A stretch of 64,000 nt of DNA from Planctomycetaceae bacterium (GTDB taxonomy: Bacteria; Planctomycetota; Planctomycetia; Gemmatales; Gemmataceae). The stretch covers positions 78,072-142,071 of the forward strand of contig PNLP01000015.1 in assembly GCA_013823135.1 (NCBI GenBank), in the 5' to 3' direction. Both the position numbers and the translations under genes were made by a program. The notes under the pieces were generated by a model. It did no database searches. It saw only the letters and a list, made by a program, of their open reading frames with translations, and had not been told where the DNA came from. Below are positions 36,628-46,228 of the stretch, one piece after another (positions within the stretch are counted from its first letter, which is position 1; the number at the start of each line of letters is the position of its first letter).

Positions 36628-37044
36628 ATGTCTCGATTCGGGCTGGTGATCGCGGCTTTTCTCATGGTGCTGTGTGGGTGTAACTCGGAACCGCCGCTCG
36701 GCGTGGTCCGTGGCAAGGTGACCTTCAAGGGGGCACCCGTGCCTGAGGGTTCGGTGCTCTTCACCGACGACTCGCAGGGCGTGGCTTTTGTGTGCGACCT
36801 TGATGCCCAGGGAGCGTTCGCGTTCCAGGTGGCGAAGGGGCACGGTCTGCCGCCGGGCACCTATCAGGTCGCCATTCAGCCGCCCCGTGGGAATAAGCCT
36901 TCGATGGAAATGGTGCCGCCGGTGACCGTCGATCCGGACAAGTACCCGAACATTCCGAAGAAGTATCACGATCACAAGACGAGCGGGTTCACCGCGACTG
37001 TGAAGCCCGGAAGCAACGAGTCTTTTGTTTTCGAGATGAATTGA
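36628..37044 (+). CDS. Small lipoprotein with CpcR-like beta domain
   Basis: A 138-residue predicted lipoprotein with lipobox L-C-G-C (first residues MSRFGLVIAAFLMVLCGC). A beta-sandwich pattern, 'VVRGKVTFKGAPVPEGSVLF...GLPPGTYQVAIQPP', follows. The C-terminus 'KYPNIPKKYHDHKTSGFTA' matches a motif common in planctomycete lipoproteins of this type. It is the second gene of the first tandem cassette. Confidence 0.85.
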   Translation: MSRFGLVIAAFLMVLCGCNSEPPLGVVRGKVTFKGAPVPEGSVLFTDDSQGVAFVCDLDAQGAFAFQVAKGHGLPPGTYQVAIQPPRGNKPSMEMVPPVTVDPDKYPNIPKKYHDHKTSGFTATVKPGSNESFVFEMN

Positions 37045-37086
37045 TCGCATCCTCTCCCATCGGTTCTATCAGCGAGCGTTGTAGCC

Positions 37087-37992
37087 ATGTCATCCTCTCC
37101 CAGATTTCGACGCGGATTCACACTGATCGAATTGCTTGTCGTGATTGCCATCATCGCAATTCTCATTGGCCTGCTGCTCCCCGCCGTCCAAAAAGTGCGA
37201 GAAGCTGCGGCCCGCGTGAAGTGCAGCAACAACCTGAAGCAAATCGGCATCGCGATGCACGGCTTCCACGACGTTAAAGGGTCGTTGCCTTCAGGCTTCG
37301 TCTCGAGCAACCCCGGCACGGCGGCAAATTCGTCGTGGTGTCGAACCGGCGGCGTCCAGAAGGAACCCTGGACGGTCCAAATCCTGCCGTTCGTGGAGCA
37401 CGCGAGCCTTTACAGCAAGTTCGACTTCACCGTGCCGTTCCAGGAAGTCTCCAACCAGATGACGCCGCCGAACAGCGATCGCATCGTCCCGCTGAGCGTC
37501 TACATGTGTGCCAGCGACCGACGCCTCGCGGCGAACCCGCTCCTCAGCAGCTATTTCGGGGTGCAGGGCGGCGGGTCGGCACCAGACTGTGGTAACACCG
37601 ATTGCAGCCCGGCAAACGAGCGGGGAAGTTACGTGAGCGGGTTGCTCTACGCGGGGTCGAAGCACAGGATTTTGGACGCTACGGACGGCACGAGCAACGT
37701 GTTCCTGGTGGGGGAATCTCGGTACGGCGGTGCTGCGTGGGGAGCGAGCGCCAAGCAAGACAACTGCTCTTACCCTCGCAACGTGGCCGGGGCGCAAGAT
37801 CAGATCAACCTCTACCCTAACCAGGGCGTCCACGACACTCGCGGGTTCAGCAGTTACCACCTTGGTGGCTGCCAGTTTGTGCTGCTCGATGGGTCCGTCC
37901 ACTTCGTCCGCGAGAACATCGACCTCAACACCTACCGGCAACTGGCCCGGCGGGCGGACGGCTTCCCGATCGGGGGGGGAGTCAATCCATGA
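37087..37992 (+). CDS. DUF1559 type IV pilin-like protein
   Basis: A 301-residue protein with leader '[18 protein letters not shown]' and '[18 protein letters not shown]'. The C-terminal block is '[18 protein letters not shown]', a variant of H-X9-DG with Cys in place of Ala. Several further Cys residues ('SSWCRTGG', 'DCGNTDCS') suggest extracellular disulfides. Its stop overlaps the next start in ATGA (37989-37992), so the lipoprotein is translationally coupled. This is the tightest of the four cassettes. Confidence 0.92.
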   Translation: MSSSPRFRRGFTLIELLVVIAIIAILIGLLLPAVQKVREAAARVKCSNNLKQIGIAMHGFHDVKGSLPSGFVSSNPGTAANSSWCRTGGVQKEPWTVQILPFVEHASLYSKFDFTVPFQEVSNQMTPPNSDRIVPLSVYMCASDRRLAANPLLSSYFGVQGGGSAPDCGNTDCSPANERGSYVSGLLYAGSKHRILDATDGTSNVFLVGESRYGGAAWGASAKQDNCSYPRNVAGAQDQINLYPNQGVHDTRGFSSYHLGGCQFVLLDGSVHFVRENIDLNTYRQLARRADGFPIGGGVNP

Positions 37993-38408
37993 TTCGTCAG
38001 ATCCCTGGACGGGTGGCCATGTCTGCGATCGCCGCCTTCGTGTGTGCGGTTGGGTTTGGGTGCAAGGACAATGGCCCCAAGAACTACCGCGTTTCGGGCA
38101 CCGTGACTTACGATGGCAAGCCCGCGAAGCGGGGGTTTATCACTTTCGAGCCCGACTTTGAAAAGGGGAACTCTGGACCGGGTGGCGGGTGCGAAATCCA
38201 CGACGGAGCGTACAGCACCCCACCGGGGAAAGGTGTGGTCGGCGGTGCGTACAAGGTGAAGATCGTGGCGTTCGATGGGATCGCGACGACCCAAAGTGGT
38301 GAGGATCTCGTCGATGGTAAACCGCTCTTTCCGCCGTTCCACACGGCGATCGAATTCCCCCCGCACGACACCACGAGCGACTTCGACGTTCCGCTGAAGC
38401 CAAGATGA
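37989..38408 (+). CDS. Small lipoprotein with CpcR-like beta domain
   Basis: A 139-residue predicted lipoprotein; the lipobox is V-G-F-G-C after 'IAAFVCA', a looser box than its paralogues. The domain pattern is '[24 protein letters not shown]' (split at GKP) and '[16 protein letters not shown]'. It resembles the lipoproteins at 18604 and 60017 in the 'KPLF'/'F' stretch near the end. The coupled start suggests equal amounts of pilin and lipoprotein are needed. Confidence 0.82.
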   Translation: MIRQIPGRVAMSAIAAFVCAVGFGCKDNGPKNYRVSGTVTYDGKPAKRGFITFEPDFEKGNSGPGGGCEIHDGAYSTPPGKGVVGGAYKVKIVAFDGIATTQSGEDLVDGKPLFPPFHTAIEFPPHDTTSDFDVPLKPR

Positions 38409-38412
38409 ACTG

Positions 38413-38446
38413 AAGCAGCCCACCCGTTGTGACGGGTGGGCTGCTT
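38413..38446. terminator. Strong bidirectional hairpin between convergent genes
   Basis: A perfect 14-bp stem (38413-38426 with 38433-38446, AAGCAGCCCACCCG) has a 6-base loop and a T-rich tail. It lies 4 bp after the lipoprotein stop and before the convergent clpC stop. A second weaker stem (GCCCAC...GTGGGC) follows at about 38461-38482. Confidence 0.85.
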
Positions 38447-38493
38447 TGTGTGTTTATCAAGCCCACCCATTGCGATGTGGGCGGGCCATTCGA

Positions 38494-41055
38494 TTACGCC
38501 TGGGCTGCGGCCACGGCCGGAGCGGTCTCCGGAGCCTTGTCCACGTCGAAGCCGAGCTTCTTCTCGCCATCGACCTCGACCACCTTCACATTGATCGTGT
38601 CGGTGTTGTGGAACGTCCCCTTGAGCAGTTCCTCGGCGAGCATGTCTTCGAGGTGCTGCTCGATCGACCGACGCAGTGGCCGGGCACCGAACTCCAGGCT
38701 CGAACCCTTCGCGATGAGGAACTCCTTGGCTTCCTCGTTGACCGCGAGCTTCAGACCCTTTTCGGTCATTCGCTTGGTCACCTTCGCGAGTTCCATGTTC
38801 ACGATCTCCTTGAGATCGTTGTTCGTCAGCGACCGGAAGACGATGATCTCGTCGAGACGGTTGAGGAACTCAGGGCGGAATTCCTTCTCCATGCGGGCAC
38901 GGAGCTTCTTCTGCATTTCCTGGTAGCTGACCTCGGCGTTCTGCTTGAGGCCCGCACGGAACGCGCTCCCCATGTCGGCCTGGTCGATGATCGTCTCGGC
39001 CCCGATGTTCGTGGTCATGATGACGATGGTGTTCTTGAAGTCGATCACCCGTCCCACGTTGTCGGTCAGTCGGCCTTCTTCCATGATCTGGAGCAGCATG
39101 TTCCAGACGTCCGGGTGGGCCTTCTCAATTTCGTCGAGCAGCACGACCGAGTACGGCTTGCGGCGAATCTTCTCGGTGAGCTGGCCGCCCTCTTCGTAGC
39201 CGATGTAGCCCGGAGGGGCACCCACGAGCCGGCTCACGTTGTGCTTCTCCATGTACTCCGACATGTCGAGTTGCACGATGTTGTTTTCGTCGCCGAACAT
39301 GAACTTCGCGAGTTGCTTCGCGAGCAACGTCTTACCAACACCGGTCGGCCCGGCGAAGATGAAGCTGCCGATGGGGCGCTTCGGGTCCTTCATGCCCGAC
39401 CGGCTCTTGCGAACCGCCCGTGCGATGGACTTGATCGCCTCGTGCTGGCTGATGACGGTGCCGTGCAACTCGGCTTCCATGTTCAGGAGGCGCTTCGTTT
39501 CGTCCTCGCCCACCTTCTTCAGCGGCACGCCGGTCATCTTGCTGACGACCTCGGCGATCACTTCCTCATCGACGATGCCGTCGGTTTCCTTGGCCTTGTC
39601 GCGCCAGTCCTTGGTGAGCTGGTCCTTCTGCTTCTTGAGCTTCTCGGCCTTGTCGCGAAGGTGAGCGGCCTTCTCGAAGTCCTGCTCCATCACGGCGGCT
39701 TCTTTTTCCGTGTTCAGCTTGTCGATGTCTTCATCGATCGCCTTGAGATCCGGTGGCCGCGTCATGGCCTTGAGCCTAACCCGAGCGCCCGACTCGTCGA
39801 TGACGTCGATGGCCTTGTCTGGCAGGCAGTGCCCGGTGATGTAGCGCTCCGACAGTTCGACAGCGGCCTTGAGCGCGGCGTCGGTGATCTGCACCCGGTG
39901 GTGCGATTCGTAACGGTCGCGGAGCCCCTTGAGGATCTCGACCGTCTCGGCCATGCTCGGGGGGTTCACGATGATCGACTGGAACCGGCGGGCGAGCGCC
40001 TGATCCTTCTCGATGTACTTGCGGTACTCGTCGAGGGTCGTGGCCCCGATGCACTGGATTTCGCCGCGGGCCAGGGCAGGCTTCAACACGTTCGAGGCGT
40101 CGATGGCCCCTTCCGCGCCGCCCGCACCGACGAGCGTGTGCAGTTCGTCGATGAACAGCATCACGTTCTTGGCGCGACGAACTTCGTTCATCACGGCCTT
40201 AATGCGTTCCTCGAACTGTCCGCGATACTTGGTGCCCGCGACCATCATCGCGAGGTCGAGTACCACGATGCGGCGGTCTCGCAGCAGTTCCGGCACGTTC
40301 TGATCGACGACCAGTTGCGCCAGACCTTCGACGATGGCCGTCTTGCCGACGCCCGCTTCGCCGAGGAGAACGGGGTTGTTCTTCTGACGGCGTGAGAGAA
40401 TCTGAATGACTCGCTCGATCTCGTTGGCTCGGCCGATGACCGGATCGAGCTTGCCCTGTCGGGCGAGTTCGGTGAGGTCGCGGCCGAAGCTGTCGAGAGC
40501 AGGTGTTTTGCTCTTGCTGCGCCCGGAGGAGCGTTCGGAAGCGCCGCCGCCCCCTCCGCCGCCACCGCCGCTCCCGCTGCCACCACCGCCGGATTCGGAT
40601 TCGTTCGGCATGTTGTGCCCCAACAGGTTCAGGACTTCCTCACGCACGTCTTCAAGTTTCAGCCCCAGGTTCATCAGAACCTGGGCGGCGACACCTTCCT
40701 GCTCACGAAGCAGACCGAGGAGCAAGTGCTCGGTGCCGACATAGTTGTGGTTCAGGTTCCGGGCTTCCTCCACGGAATAGTCGATGACCTTTTTGGCCCG
40801 CGGGGTGTGCGGCAGTCGGCCCATGACGACCTGCTCACCACCCGGCCCGTGCTGGACGATCTTCTCGACCTCAAGACGAATCTTGCGGAGGTCGATATCC
40901 AGGTTCTTGAGGACGTTGGCGGCGACACCCGAGCCTTCTTTCACCAGCCCGAGAAGGATATGCTCGGTGCCGATGTACTCGTGGTTGAACCGCTGGGCCT
41001 CCTGGTTCGCCAGTTGCATGACCTTGCGGGCCCGGTCCGTAAATCTTTCGTACAT
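38494..41055 (-). CDS. clpC: ATP-dependent chaperone/protease subunit ClpC
   Basis: An 853-residue HSP100 protein. Two Clp-N repeats (about 3-150) are followed by a long Gly/Ser linker (about 154-180). AAA1 has 'GEAGVGKTA' and 'LFIDELHTL'. The short middle coiled coil with a UVR-like segment ('[15 protein letters not shown]') marks it as ClpC rather than ClpB. AAA2 has 'GPTGVGKT' and '[10 protein letters not shown]'. ClpC unfolds substrates for ClpP. At the place of the ClpP-docking tripeptide ([ILV]-G-[FL]) the sequence reads M695-G-S, so docking may be altered. No mcsA/ctsR genes are adjacent. GGGGGAG precedes the start. Confidence 0.95.
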   Translation of the reverse strand: MYERFTDRARKVMQLANQEAQRFNHEYIGTEHILLGLVKEGSGVAANVLKNLDIDLRKIRLEVEKIVQHGPGGEQVVMGRLPHTPRAKKVIDYSVEEARNLNHNYVGTEHLLLGLLREQEGVAAQVLMNLGLKLEDVREEVLNLLGHNMPNESESGGGGSGSGGGGGGGGGASERSSGRSKSKTPALDSFGRDLTELARQGKLDPVIGRANEIERVIQILSRRQKNNPVLLGEAGVGKTAIVEGLAQLVVDQNVPELLRDRRIVVLDLAMMVAGTKYRGQFEERIKAVMNEVRRAKNVMLFIDELHTLVGAGGAEGAIDASNVLKPALARGEIQCIGATTLDEYRKYIEKDQALARRFQSIIVNPPSMAETVEILKGLRDRYESHHRVQITDAALKAAVELSERYITGHCLPDKAIDVIDESGARVRLKAMTRPPDLKAIDEDIDKLNTEKEAAVMEQDFEKAAHLRDKAEKLKKQKDQLTKDWRDKAKETDGIVDEEVIAEVVSKMTGVPLKKVGEDETKRLLNMEAELHGTVISQHEAIKSIARAVRKSRSGMKDPKRPIGSFIFAGPTGVGKTLLAKQLAKFMFGDENNIVQLDMSEYMEKHNVSRLVGAPPGYIGYEEGGQLTEKIRRKPYSVVLLDEIEKAHPDVWNMLLQIMEEGRLTDNVGRVIDFKNTIVIMTTNIGAETIIDQADMGSAFRAGLKQNAEVSYQEMQKKLRARMEKEFRPEFLNRLDEIIVFRSLTNNDLKEIVNMELAKVTKRMTEKGLKLAVNEEAKEFLIAKGSSLEFGARPLRRSIEQHLEDMLAEELLKGTFHNTDTINVKVVEVDGEKKLGFDVDKAPETAPAVAAAQA

Positions 41056-41434
41056 CTACGCTGTCTCCCCCCGATAGGGATGGAAGGGATGGAGAACTTC
41101 GCTCATTGGTCGGGTGACAATCACCGGCCCTCTATGCACATCATATACCCGACCTCACCAGGCACCACCTGAACCGGGAATTGGGCGGCGGATCGTCCGT
41201 CTTCCGGGAGGGGTTACCGCAGGTCTGGAGAGAGCCTGCAGTCGTCGGCTTGTCGATCAGTAAAGAGGAGCGTTGAATCTGCGGAATTCTAGGCAGGGGG
41301 TCCAACCGAATCAAGCCGAGCGGCAGAAGGGCCGATGGAAGGTGTAGTTTTCCGAGCCACGACCCCACTGTGCAATGCGTGGTCATCGGGTTCGGCTTGA
41401 CCGGTTCGCCGCCATCCGGAAACAATCCTCGATC
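41056..41434. other. Divergent promoter region of clpC and the enoyl-CoA hydratase gene
   Basis: A 379-bp gap between divergent starts. It contains the ribosome site of clpC near 41060-41072. I see no CIRCE or CtsR-type operator, no inverted repeat of the families found elsewhere and no small gene I can support. Confidence 0.5.
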
Positions 41435-42778
41435 ATGGTGATCGACTCTCCACACATTCGAGTGACCGTCGAACACGGAACCGGCACGCTGGAACTCGGG
41501 TTCCCCGGCGAACCGGTGAACGGGTTCGATGCCGCACGCCTCCGTGAACTCGATTCGGCCATCCGTGCAGTCTCGCAGAATCGTGCGGTGCGTATCCTGG
41601 TTGTTCGCTCGGCGAAGCCCGCCGGGTTCTGTGCGGGTTTGACCCCCGAAGCCCTTGCGAGTCTGCCACACCCCACGCAGCGGGCCAACTTCGCGTGGTA
41701 CGGCCAGCAGGTGTTCGATCGCCTCGCCAAACTCGACGCGGTGACCGTCGCCTTGATCGACGGCCCGTGCCTCGGCGTCGGCCTGGAACTGGCGCTCGCC
41801 TGCGACCACCGCGTGTGCGTGGCTCGCCCGACAACTCACCTCGGCTTCCCCGATAAAGTTGCGTGCTTCGGGGGAAGCGCCCGCCTCAGCCAACTCGTCG
41901 GCAAGCGATCCGCGGAACTCATCGCGAGCGGGGAAACGCTCTCGGGACGCGAGGCACGCGCCCTCGGCTTCGTGGACGTGGCCTGCTGCGAGCGCCGGGG
42001 CAAGATCGAACTCCGCACACTCCTCGACCGACTGGAAAAACGCCCGGTGAAGCCTGTGCGTTCCGAATTGGTTGGCCTGGCGGCAGAACGGCAGGCATTC
42101 GCTGGTGGTAGCAGATTTGGACAGGTGACAGCAGGAGGGGGAGACACGGAGACACGGAGACACGGAGAGACAACCACTGCGCCGTCATTGCCTTTTTCTC
42201 CCACTCTCCTTGTCTCCCCCTCTCCCACTCTGTCCGCAGCGTTGCCTCCACTTCCCACGACGCTCGGGCTACTCGGTGTCGATCCCCACGCTGCTGGCAT
42301 CGTGGCCGAGGCTGTGCTGCGAGGCGGGTCGGCAGTCGTGTGTGGGAACCGTGCCCCCGTGTTCGCGAAGATCGAAACGGCGCTGACTCGCGGATTCATC
42401 ACGCCGCTGGAAGCGGATCAGGCTCGGTTGCGGGTGCGTGCGTCGGAAACGCTTGACGGCTTCGACAGGGCCGGGTTGGTCTTCGTCGCACAGGGGCAAG
42501 ACCCGTTCCGGCTCGCGTCGGTGGTGCAACCGCGTGCCATCGTCTGCGTCGTGCGGCCAAAGCACAGTTCTTTGGTGAGCAATCGCAGTTCCGCTCCCTT
42601 TCCTTATCCGCGGCGAGTGATCCGCATCGGTTTTGGCGACCCTGGCAGCGTGGCACTATTCCCCAGCCCGAACACAGCCGAGGACACGAGCGATGCCGTG
42701 TCCGCGTGGTTGAAGCCGTTTGGCTTCACGGCTCTCGTGCTTCCGGTTGCGGCTCGGTTGCTGCCACGGGCCGCGTGA
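41435..42778 (+). CDS. Enoyl-CoA hydratase fused to a degenerate 3-hydroxyacyl-CoA dehydrogenase-like domain
   Basis: A 447-residue protein. Residues 1-195 are a crotonase domain ('[11 protein letters not shown]', oxyanion segment '[19 protein letters not shown]', '[19 protein letters not shown]'). Residues about 275-447 look like the NAD-binding part of 3-hydroxyacyl-CoA dehydrogenase ('[22 protein letters not shown]', split at DPHA), but the Gly-rich motif is altered. The order matches FadB/FadJ (hydratase then dehydrogenase), yet the second domain is truncated and the C-terminal dehydrogenase domain is missing. Codons 231-268 between the domains are built from a palindromic repeat (42132-42235). 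Likely a modified fatty-acid oxidation enzyme. Confidence 0.75.
   Translation: MVIDSPHIRVTVEHGTGTLELGFPGEPVNGFDAARLRELDSAIRAVSQNRAVRILVVRSAKPAGFCAGLTPEALASLPHPTQRANFAWYGQQVFDRLAKLDAVTVALIDGPCLGVGLELALACDHRVCVARPTTHLGFPDKVACFGGSARLSQLVGKRSAELIASGETLSGREARALGFVDVACCERRGKIELRTLLDRLEKRPVKPVRSELVGLAAERQAFAGGSRFGQVTAGGGDTETRRHGETTTAPSLPFSPTLLVSPSPTLSAALPPLPTTLGLLGVDPHAAGIVAEAVLRGGSAVVCGNRAPVFAKIETALTRGFITPLEADQARLRVRASETLDGFDRAGLVFVAQGQDPFRLASVVQPRAIVCVVRPKHSSLVSNRSSAPFPYPRRVIRIGFGDPGSVALFPSPNTAEDTSDAVSAWLKPFGFTALVLPVAARLLPRAA
42132..42235. repeat. Palindromic repeat inside a coding region
   Basis: Three tandem GAGACACGG units (about 42141-42167) face an inverted CTCCTTGTCTCCCCCTCTCC segment (about 42205-42228). 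It is read through in frame as the linker of the enoyl-CoA hydratase fusion ('[15 protein letters not shown]' and '[12 protein letters not shown]'). Elsewhere such repeats are intergenic. Confidence 0.75.
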
Positions 42779-42797
42779 CCGTGCCTACCATATCTGC

Positions 42798-43529
42798 ATG
42801 GAAACTGATCCCGCACCGAAACTGCCGCCGGCCCGCGAACGGATCGGGCCGATCAGCGACTCGCTGAAGCAACTCTACCCCGAAGTCGTCACCGCGCTGA
42901 CGCACGAGAACGCGCTGCAACTCCTCGTCGCCACGATTCTCTCGGCACAGTGTACCGACGCCCGCGTAAACACCGTCACCCCTGCACTGTTCGCGCGATT
43001 CCGAACGGCTCGCGACTTCGCCACCTGCGACATCACGGAACTGGAACAACTCATCAAGCCGACGGGCTTCTACAAGAACAAGGCGAAGCACATTCGCGCG
43101 TGCGGTGTCGCTCTGGTCGAACGCTTCGGCGGCGAGGTGCCCGGCAACCTCGATGATCTCGTCACGCTTCCCGGAGTAGGCCGCAAGACCGCGAACGTGA
43201 TCCTCGGCGACGCCTTCGCCACGCCGGGGATCACTGTGGATACACATGTCGGAAGGCTCTCGCGACGGCTGGGCCTGACTCGCCATCGCGACCCGGTGAA
43301 GGTCGAACTCGTGCTGATGGAACTGGTGCCACGAGCGGAGTGGACCGACTTCAGCCATCGGCTCATCCTGCACGGCCGCAAGGTGTGCTATTCACGCAAG
43401 CCACGCTGTGAGTCGTGCCCGCTGGCGGCGCTATGCCCGAATGTCGGCGTGAAGGGACTCGCGCAAAAACGCAAACGCAAACGCAAGTTCGTTAGCGGCC
43501 GCCCCAACGGGGCTGCGCCGAAATCGTGA
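42798..43529 (+). CDS. nth: Endonuclease III (base-excision DNA glycosylase/AP lyase)
   Basis: A 243-residue Nth. The helix-hairpin-helix '[11 protein letters not shown]' contains catalytic Lys130, and 'VDTHVGRL' contains catalytic Asp148. The iron-sulfur loop C-x6-C-x2-C-x5-C ends the core ('[17 protein letters not shown]'). It removes oxidised pyrimidines and nicks abasic sites. It is longer than E. coli Nth (211) because of a ten-residue N-terminal extension and a basic C-terminal tail ('KRKRKRK'). The final '[11 protein letters not shown]' is encoded by the left arm of a dispersed repeat, so the native stop has been replaced. Confidence 0.95.
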   Translation: METDPAPKLPPARERIGPISDSLKQLYPEVVTALTHENALQLLVATILSAQCTDARVNTVTPALFARFRTARDFATCDITELEQLIKPTGFYKNKAKHIRACGVALVERFGGEVPGNLDDLVTLPGVGRKTANVILGDAFATPGITVDTHVGRLSRRLGLTRHRDPVKVELVLMELVPRAEWTDFSHRLILHGRKVCYSRKPRCESCPLAALCPNVGVKGLAQKRKRKRKFVSGRPNGAAPKS

Positions 43530-43558
43530 GCGGCGCAGCCCCGTTGGGGCTGGAGCTA
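43493..43558. repeat. Inverted repeat overlapping the 3' end of nth
   Basis: Arms 43493-43520 (TAGCGGCCGCCCCAACGGGG start) and 43531-43558 (ending GGGGCTGGAGCTA) are nearly perfect complements. It belongs to the family at 31242 and 47438. The nth stop (43527-43529) lies in the loop. Confidence 0.85.
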
Positions 43559-43586
43559 AACGACCGAATCCGTATCTCATTTCACC

Positions 43587-44819
43587 ATGAACACCAATAC
43601 CCTTCTCGAACGCTTTCTGCGCTATGTCCGCATCGACACCAAGGCGGACGAGAAATCCACCACCTACCCGAGTTCGCCGGGGCAACTCGTGCTCGGCAAA
43701 ATGCTCCGCGATGAACTCCTCGCACTCGGCCTGAAGGACGCCATCCAGAACGAGCACGGACTCGTGTTCGCGACGGTACCGGGGAACGTGCCGGGCGCGC
43801 CGACGATCGCGTTCAACGCCCACGTCGATACCAACCCCGAGAACTCCGGCAAGGACGTGGACCCGCAGGTGATTCGTGGTTACGCGGGCGGCGACATCGT
43901 GCTGCCCAAAGACCCGACCAAGGTCATCCGCGTGAAGGACAACCCCGACCTGAACGCGGTGATCGGCAAGACGGTTATCACCACCGACGGCACCACGCTG
44001 CTGGGTGCGGACGACAAGGCCGGACTCGCGGTCATCATGGAAGCGGCCCGCATCCTGATGGAGAACCCGCAGATCCCACACGGCCCGGTCCGCATTGTGT
44101 TCACCTGCGACGAGGAGATCGGCTACGGTGTGAAGCACCTGGAACCGGCCGAGATCGGTGCCGTGGTCGCGTACACGCTCGACGGCGCGGCTTCCGGTGA
44201 GATCGAGGACGAAACGTTCTCGGCCGACGCCGCAACGGTCACCGTCACGGGCGTGAACATCCACCCGAGCATCGGCAAGGGGCGAATGATTAACGCCGTG
44301 CGACTCGCGGCGATGTTCATCGACCACCTGCCGCAACGCACGCTCAGCCCCGAAACCACCGACGGCCGCAACGGATTCCTCCACCCGCTGACCATCGAGG
44401 GCGGCACCGGCGAGGTGAAGATCGGCTTCCTGCTGCGCTCGTTCGACACGGATGAACTACCCGTGCAGGCCGAGTTGCTCCGCGAGATCGCCCGGCAAGT
44501 GGAACGCGAGTATCCGGGGTCGAAGGTGAAGGTGGAGACTCGCAAGCAATATCGCAACATGCGGGACGGCATCGCGAAGGAACCGCGAGCGATCAAGTAC
44601 GCCGAGATCGCGACGAAGCGAGCCGGGCTGGAGCCGAAGTTCAAGATCATCCGTGGCGGCACAGACGGTTCACAACTCACTGAGAAGGGGCTGCCGACGC
44701 CGAACCTCTCGACGGGCGAGCACAACCCGCACTCGCCGCTGGAATGGACGTGCCTGGAAGAGATGGAAGCGGCCGTTCGTGTAGTCGTGGAGTTGTGCCA
44801 GGTGTGGGCAGGCCGTTAG
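43587..44819 (+). CDS. pepT: Peptidase T (tripeptide aminopeptidase)
   Basis: A 410-residue M20B metallopeptidase. Zinc-site motifs are 'FNAHVDTNPENSG', 'LLGADDKAGLAV', 'FTCDEEIGYG' and 'YTLDGAASGE', with a C-terminal 'LSTGEHNPHSPLEW' His region. The dimerisation domain lies at about 210-320. Cytoplasmic PepT releases the N-terminal residue of tripeptides. Length matches the family (about 408). It is separated from nth by a repeat and is probably expressed from its own promoter or by read-through. Confidence 0.95.
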   Translation: MNTNTLLERFLRYVRIDTKADEKSTTYPSSPGQLVLGKMLRDELLALGLKDAIQNEHGLVFATVPGNVPGAPTIAFNAHVDTNPENSGKDVDPQVIRGYAGGDIVLPKDPTKVIRVKDNPDLNAVIGKTVITTDGTTLLGADDKAGLAVIMEAARILMENPQIPHGPVRIVFTCDEEIGYGVKHLEPAEIGAVVAYTLDGAASGEIEDETFSADAATVTVTGVNIHPSIGKGRMINAVRLAAMFIDHLPQRTLSPETTDGRNGFLHPLTIEGGTGEVKIGFLLRSFDTDELPVQAELLREIARQVEREYPGSKVKVETRKQYRNMRDGIAKEPRAIKYAEIATKRAGLEPKFKIIRGGTDGSQLTEKGLPTPNLSTGEHNPHSPLEWTCLEEMEAAVRVVVELCQVWAGR

Positions 44820-44824
44820 AGTGG

Positions 44825-44879
44825 AGCCGCTTGCGGCTTCGCAGGGCAAGTAACTGCCTGCGAAACCGCAAGCGGCTTC
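44825..44879. terminator. Inverted repeat at the pepT convergent junction
   Basis: Arms from about 44825-44846 and 44856-44879 share AGCCGCTTGCGG and its complement, with a few mismatches. This is a diverged copy of the 3996-4039 hairpin. It lies between convergent stops (44819 and 44888). Confidence 0.75.
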
Positions 44880-44887
44880 AGACGTTT

Positions 44888-46015
44888 TCACTTCGGTGGT
44901 TTCGTCGAGATGTCAAAGAACACGTCGCGGCCCTTCGGTCGAGTGAACCAGTAAAGTCCCACCGTTACCACAGCCAGCACCGCCGTGAGCACCACCGGCG
45001 ACACCTGCCCAAACAGGAAGTTCAACGCGGCGAGGTACGGGCTCGAGCCGTCCTTCGGCGTGAAATCGAGGCCGAAGTGCTTCATCGCGGCCGATGCGGC
45101 CGGTACCACGAATGTTGATAGCCCCGACGCCACGACCAGCGTTCGCTGTACGACTCGCATCTTCAGTTCGATCTCGGCGATGGTCGCGTGATCCTGGCGA
45201 ATCAGCACCCGTGCCCCGGTGATGTCGCCGAGCACGTGCGGCACGATGTAGAACGTGAACACATCGTTCCCGTCGCCGAGCCGCGTCACGATCTTCGGCG
45301 GGTGGCACTGACAGCCCGGCAACACCGGCTCGACCTCCAGCGGCACATCCTTCGCAAGCGTGAGCGGCCCCGTGGCGGTCTGTTCGACGTGCTTCTTGAT
45401 GACCTTCTCGACCTCATCCCGCGTGAGGATCACCAGCAGCGGGAACACGCGATCCGGGTTCATGCGGCTGTAATACCGCACGGTGGCCCTGCGCTCCGTG
45501 GTTTCGGGGACCGCGACTCTTGCGGAGGATCTGGCCCGACTCTCTCGGTAGTATCGCTCGGAGGAGGGTGCTGAACGAGCAGGCGCAGGGGCGGCCATCG
45601 GAGCGGGTTGCGGAGCCCCGGGAGCCATCGGAGCAGGGCGAGGTAGCTCTTGGGGAGCAGACGGGCGAGCAACGGAACCAGAGAAGCCACCGGAACTTCT
45701 CCCGGGGGTACGGGAAGTTGGTGCGGGTGGCATTCCCGGGATGCCTTGCGGCATCGTGGCCCCGGTTGGGGAGAGCGTGAGGGAGATTGTGCCTTGCTCA
45801 GCGGGGAGTTCGTCGCGGAGCAACGCTTCAAGCGAAAGTGGGCGGCCATTCAGGAGTAGTTGCCAGTTCTCCGGGAGTCCGGCCAGGCGGTATTCGAGGA
45901 TCAAGTGAGCCATCAAGTCCGCAACTCGCTCCGTCGCTCGCGGCGTGACCGAGGCCGTGATGTCCCCGTTCGGGGAGATGATCGTGATCTGGAGATTGAG
46001 GATGTCGCCGGACAT
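44888..46015 (-). CDS. Membrane-anchored protein with possible ubiquitin-like N-terminal domain
   Basis: A 375-residue protein of unknown function. Residues 5-80 look like a beta-grasp fold: 'LQITIISPNGDITASVTP', a helix 'VADLMAHLILEYRL', then 'WQLLLNGRPLSLEALLRDEL' and a final strand 'TISLTLSP'. This resembles the YukD/EsaB ubiquitin-like proteins of type VII secretion. A Pro/Ala-rich stretch (about 88-165) follows. Next is a conserved-looking alpha/beta region ('MNPDRVFPLLVILTRDEVEKV' cut at FPLL) with C-x-C in 'GCQCHPP', and one or two hydrophobic segments near 300-358. There is no signal peptide. The C-terminus is short and basic. The fold call is inference. Confidence 0.7.
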   Translation of the reverse strand: MSGDILNLQITIISPNGDITASVTPRATERVADLMAHLILEYRLAGLPENWQLLLNGRPLSLEALLRDELPAEQGTISLTLSPTGATMPQGIPGMPPAPTSRTPGRSSGGFSGSVARPSAPQELPRPAPMAPGAPQPAPMAAPAPARSAPSSERYYRESRARSSARVAVPETTERRATVRYYSRMNPDRVFPLLVILTRDEVEKVIKKHVEQTATGPLTLAKDVPLEVEPVLPGCQCHPPKIVTRLGDGNDVFTFYIVPHVLGDITGARVLIRQDHATIAEIELKMRVVQRTLVVASGLSTFVVPAASAAMKHFGLDFTPKDGSSPYLAALNFLFGQVSPVVLTAVLAVVTVGLYWFTRPKGRDVFFDISTKPPK

Positions 46016-46122
46016 GGGCCGTCCCCGGGATGTGAAGCCGTCCGAGAATCCTACGCCGGTTACCGTGTGGCGTCAGCCCCAATGGGGCGACGCGGGATTG
46101 CGGAGATTCGCGTTTCGTTCTG

Positions 46123-46222
46123 GGTCCGAGCCCGAGCGCCAAGCGAGGGTTAAGGTTTACCTCGCTTGGCGCTCGGGCTCGGACCAAACACCTTGACCCT
46201 CGCTTGGCGCTCGGGCTCGGAC
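46123..46222. repeat. Three copies of a 25-bp repeat (one inverted, two direct)
   Basis: GGTCCGAGCCCGAGCGCCAA opens the first copy (46123-46147). The exact complement follows at 46161-46185, and a third copy in the same orientation as the second lies at 46197-46222. They fill the gap before the kbl stop at 46229. A separate GTCAGCCCCAATGGGG element lies at about 46073-46088. Confidence 0.8.
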
Positions 46223-46228
46223 TTCGAC

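Noticed and set aside
38446..40395. A 649-codon plus-strand frame opposite clpC.
   Set aside because: It is a shadow of a clearly conserved AAA+ gene, with low-complexity Leu/Asp/His composition.
44888..46015. A ubiquitin-conjugation or type VII secretion locus around the ubiquitin-like protein.
   Set aside because: The neighbours are pepT, kbl and pdxJ; no E1/E2-like, JAB or EssC gene is visible, so only the domain itself is reported.
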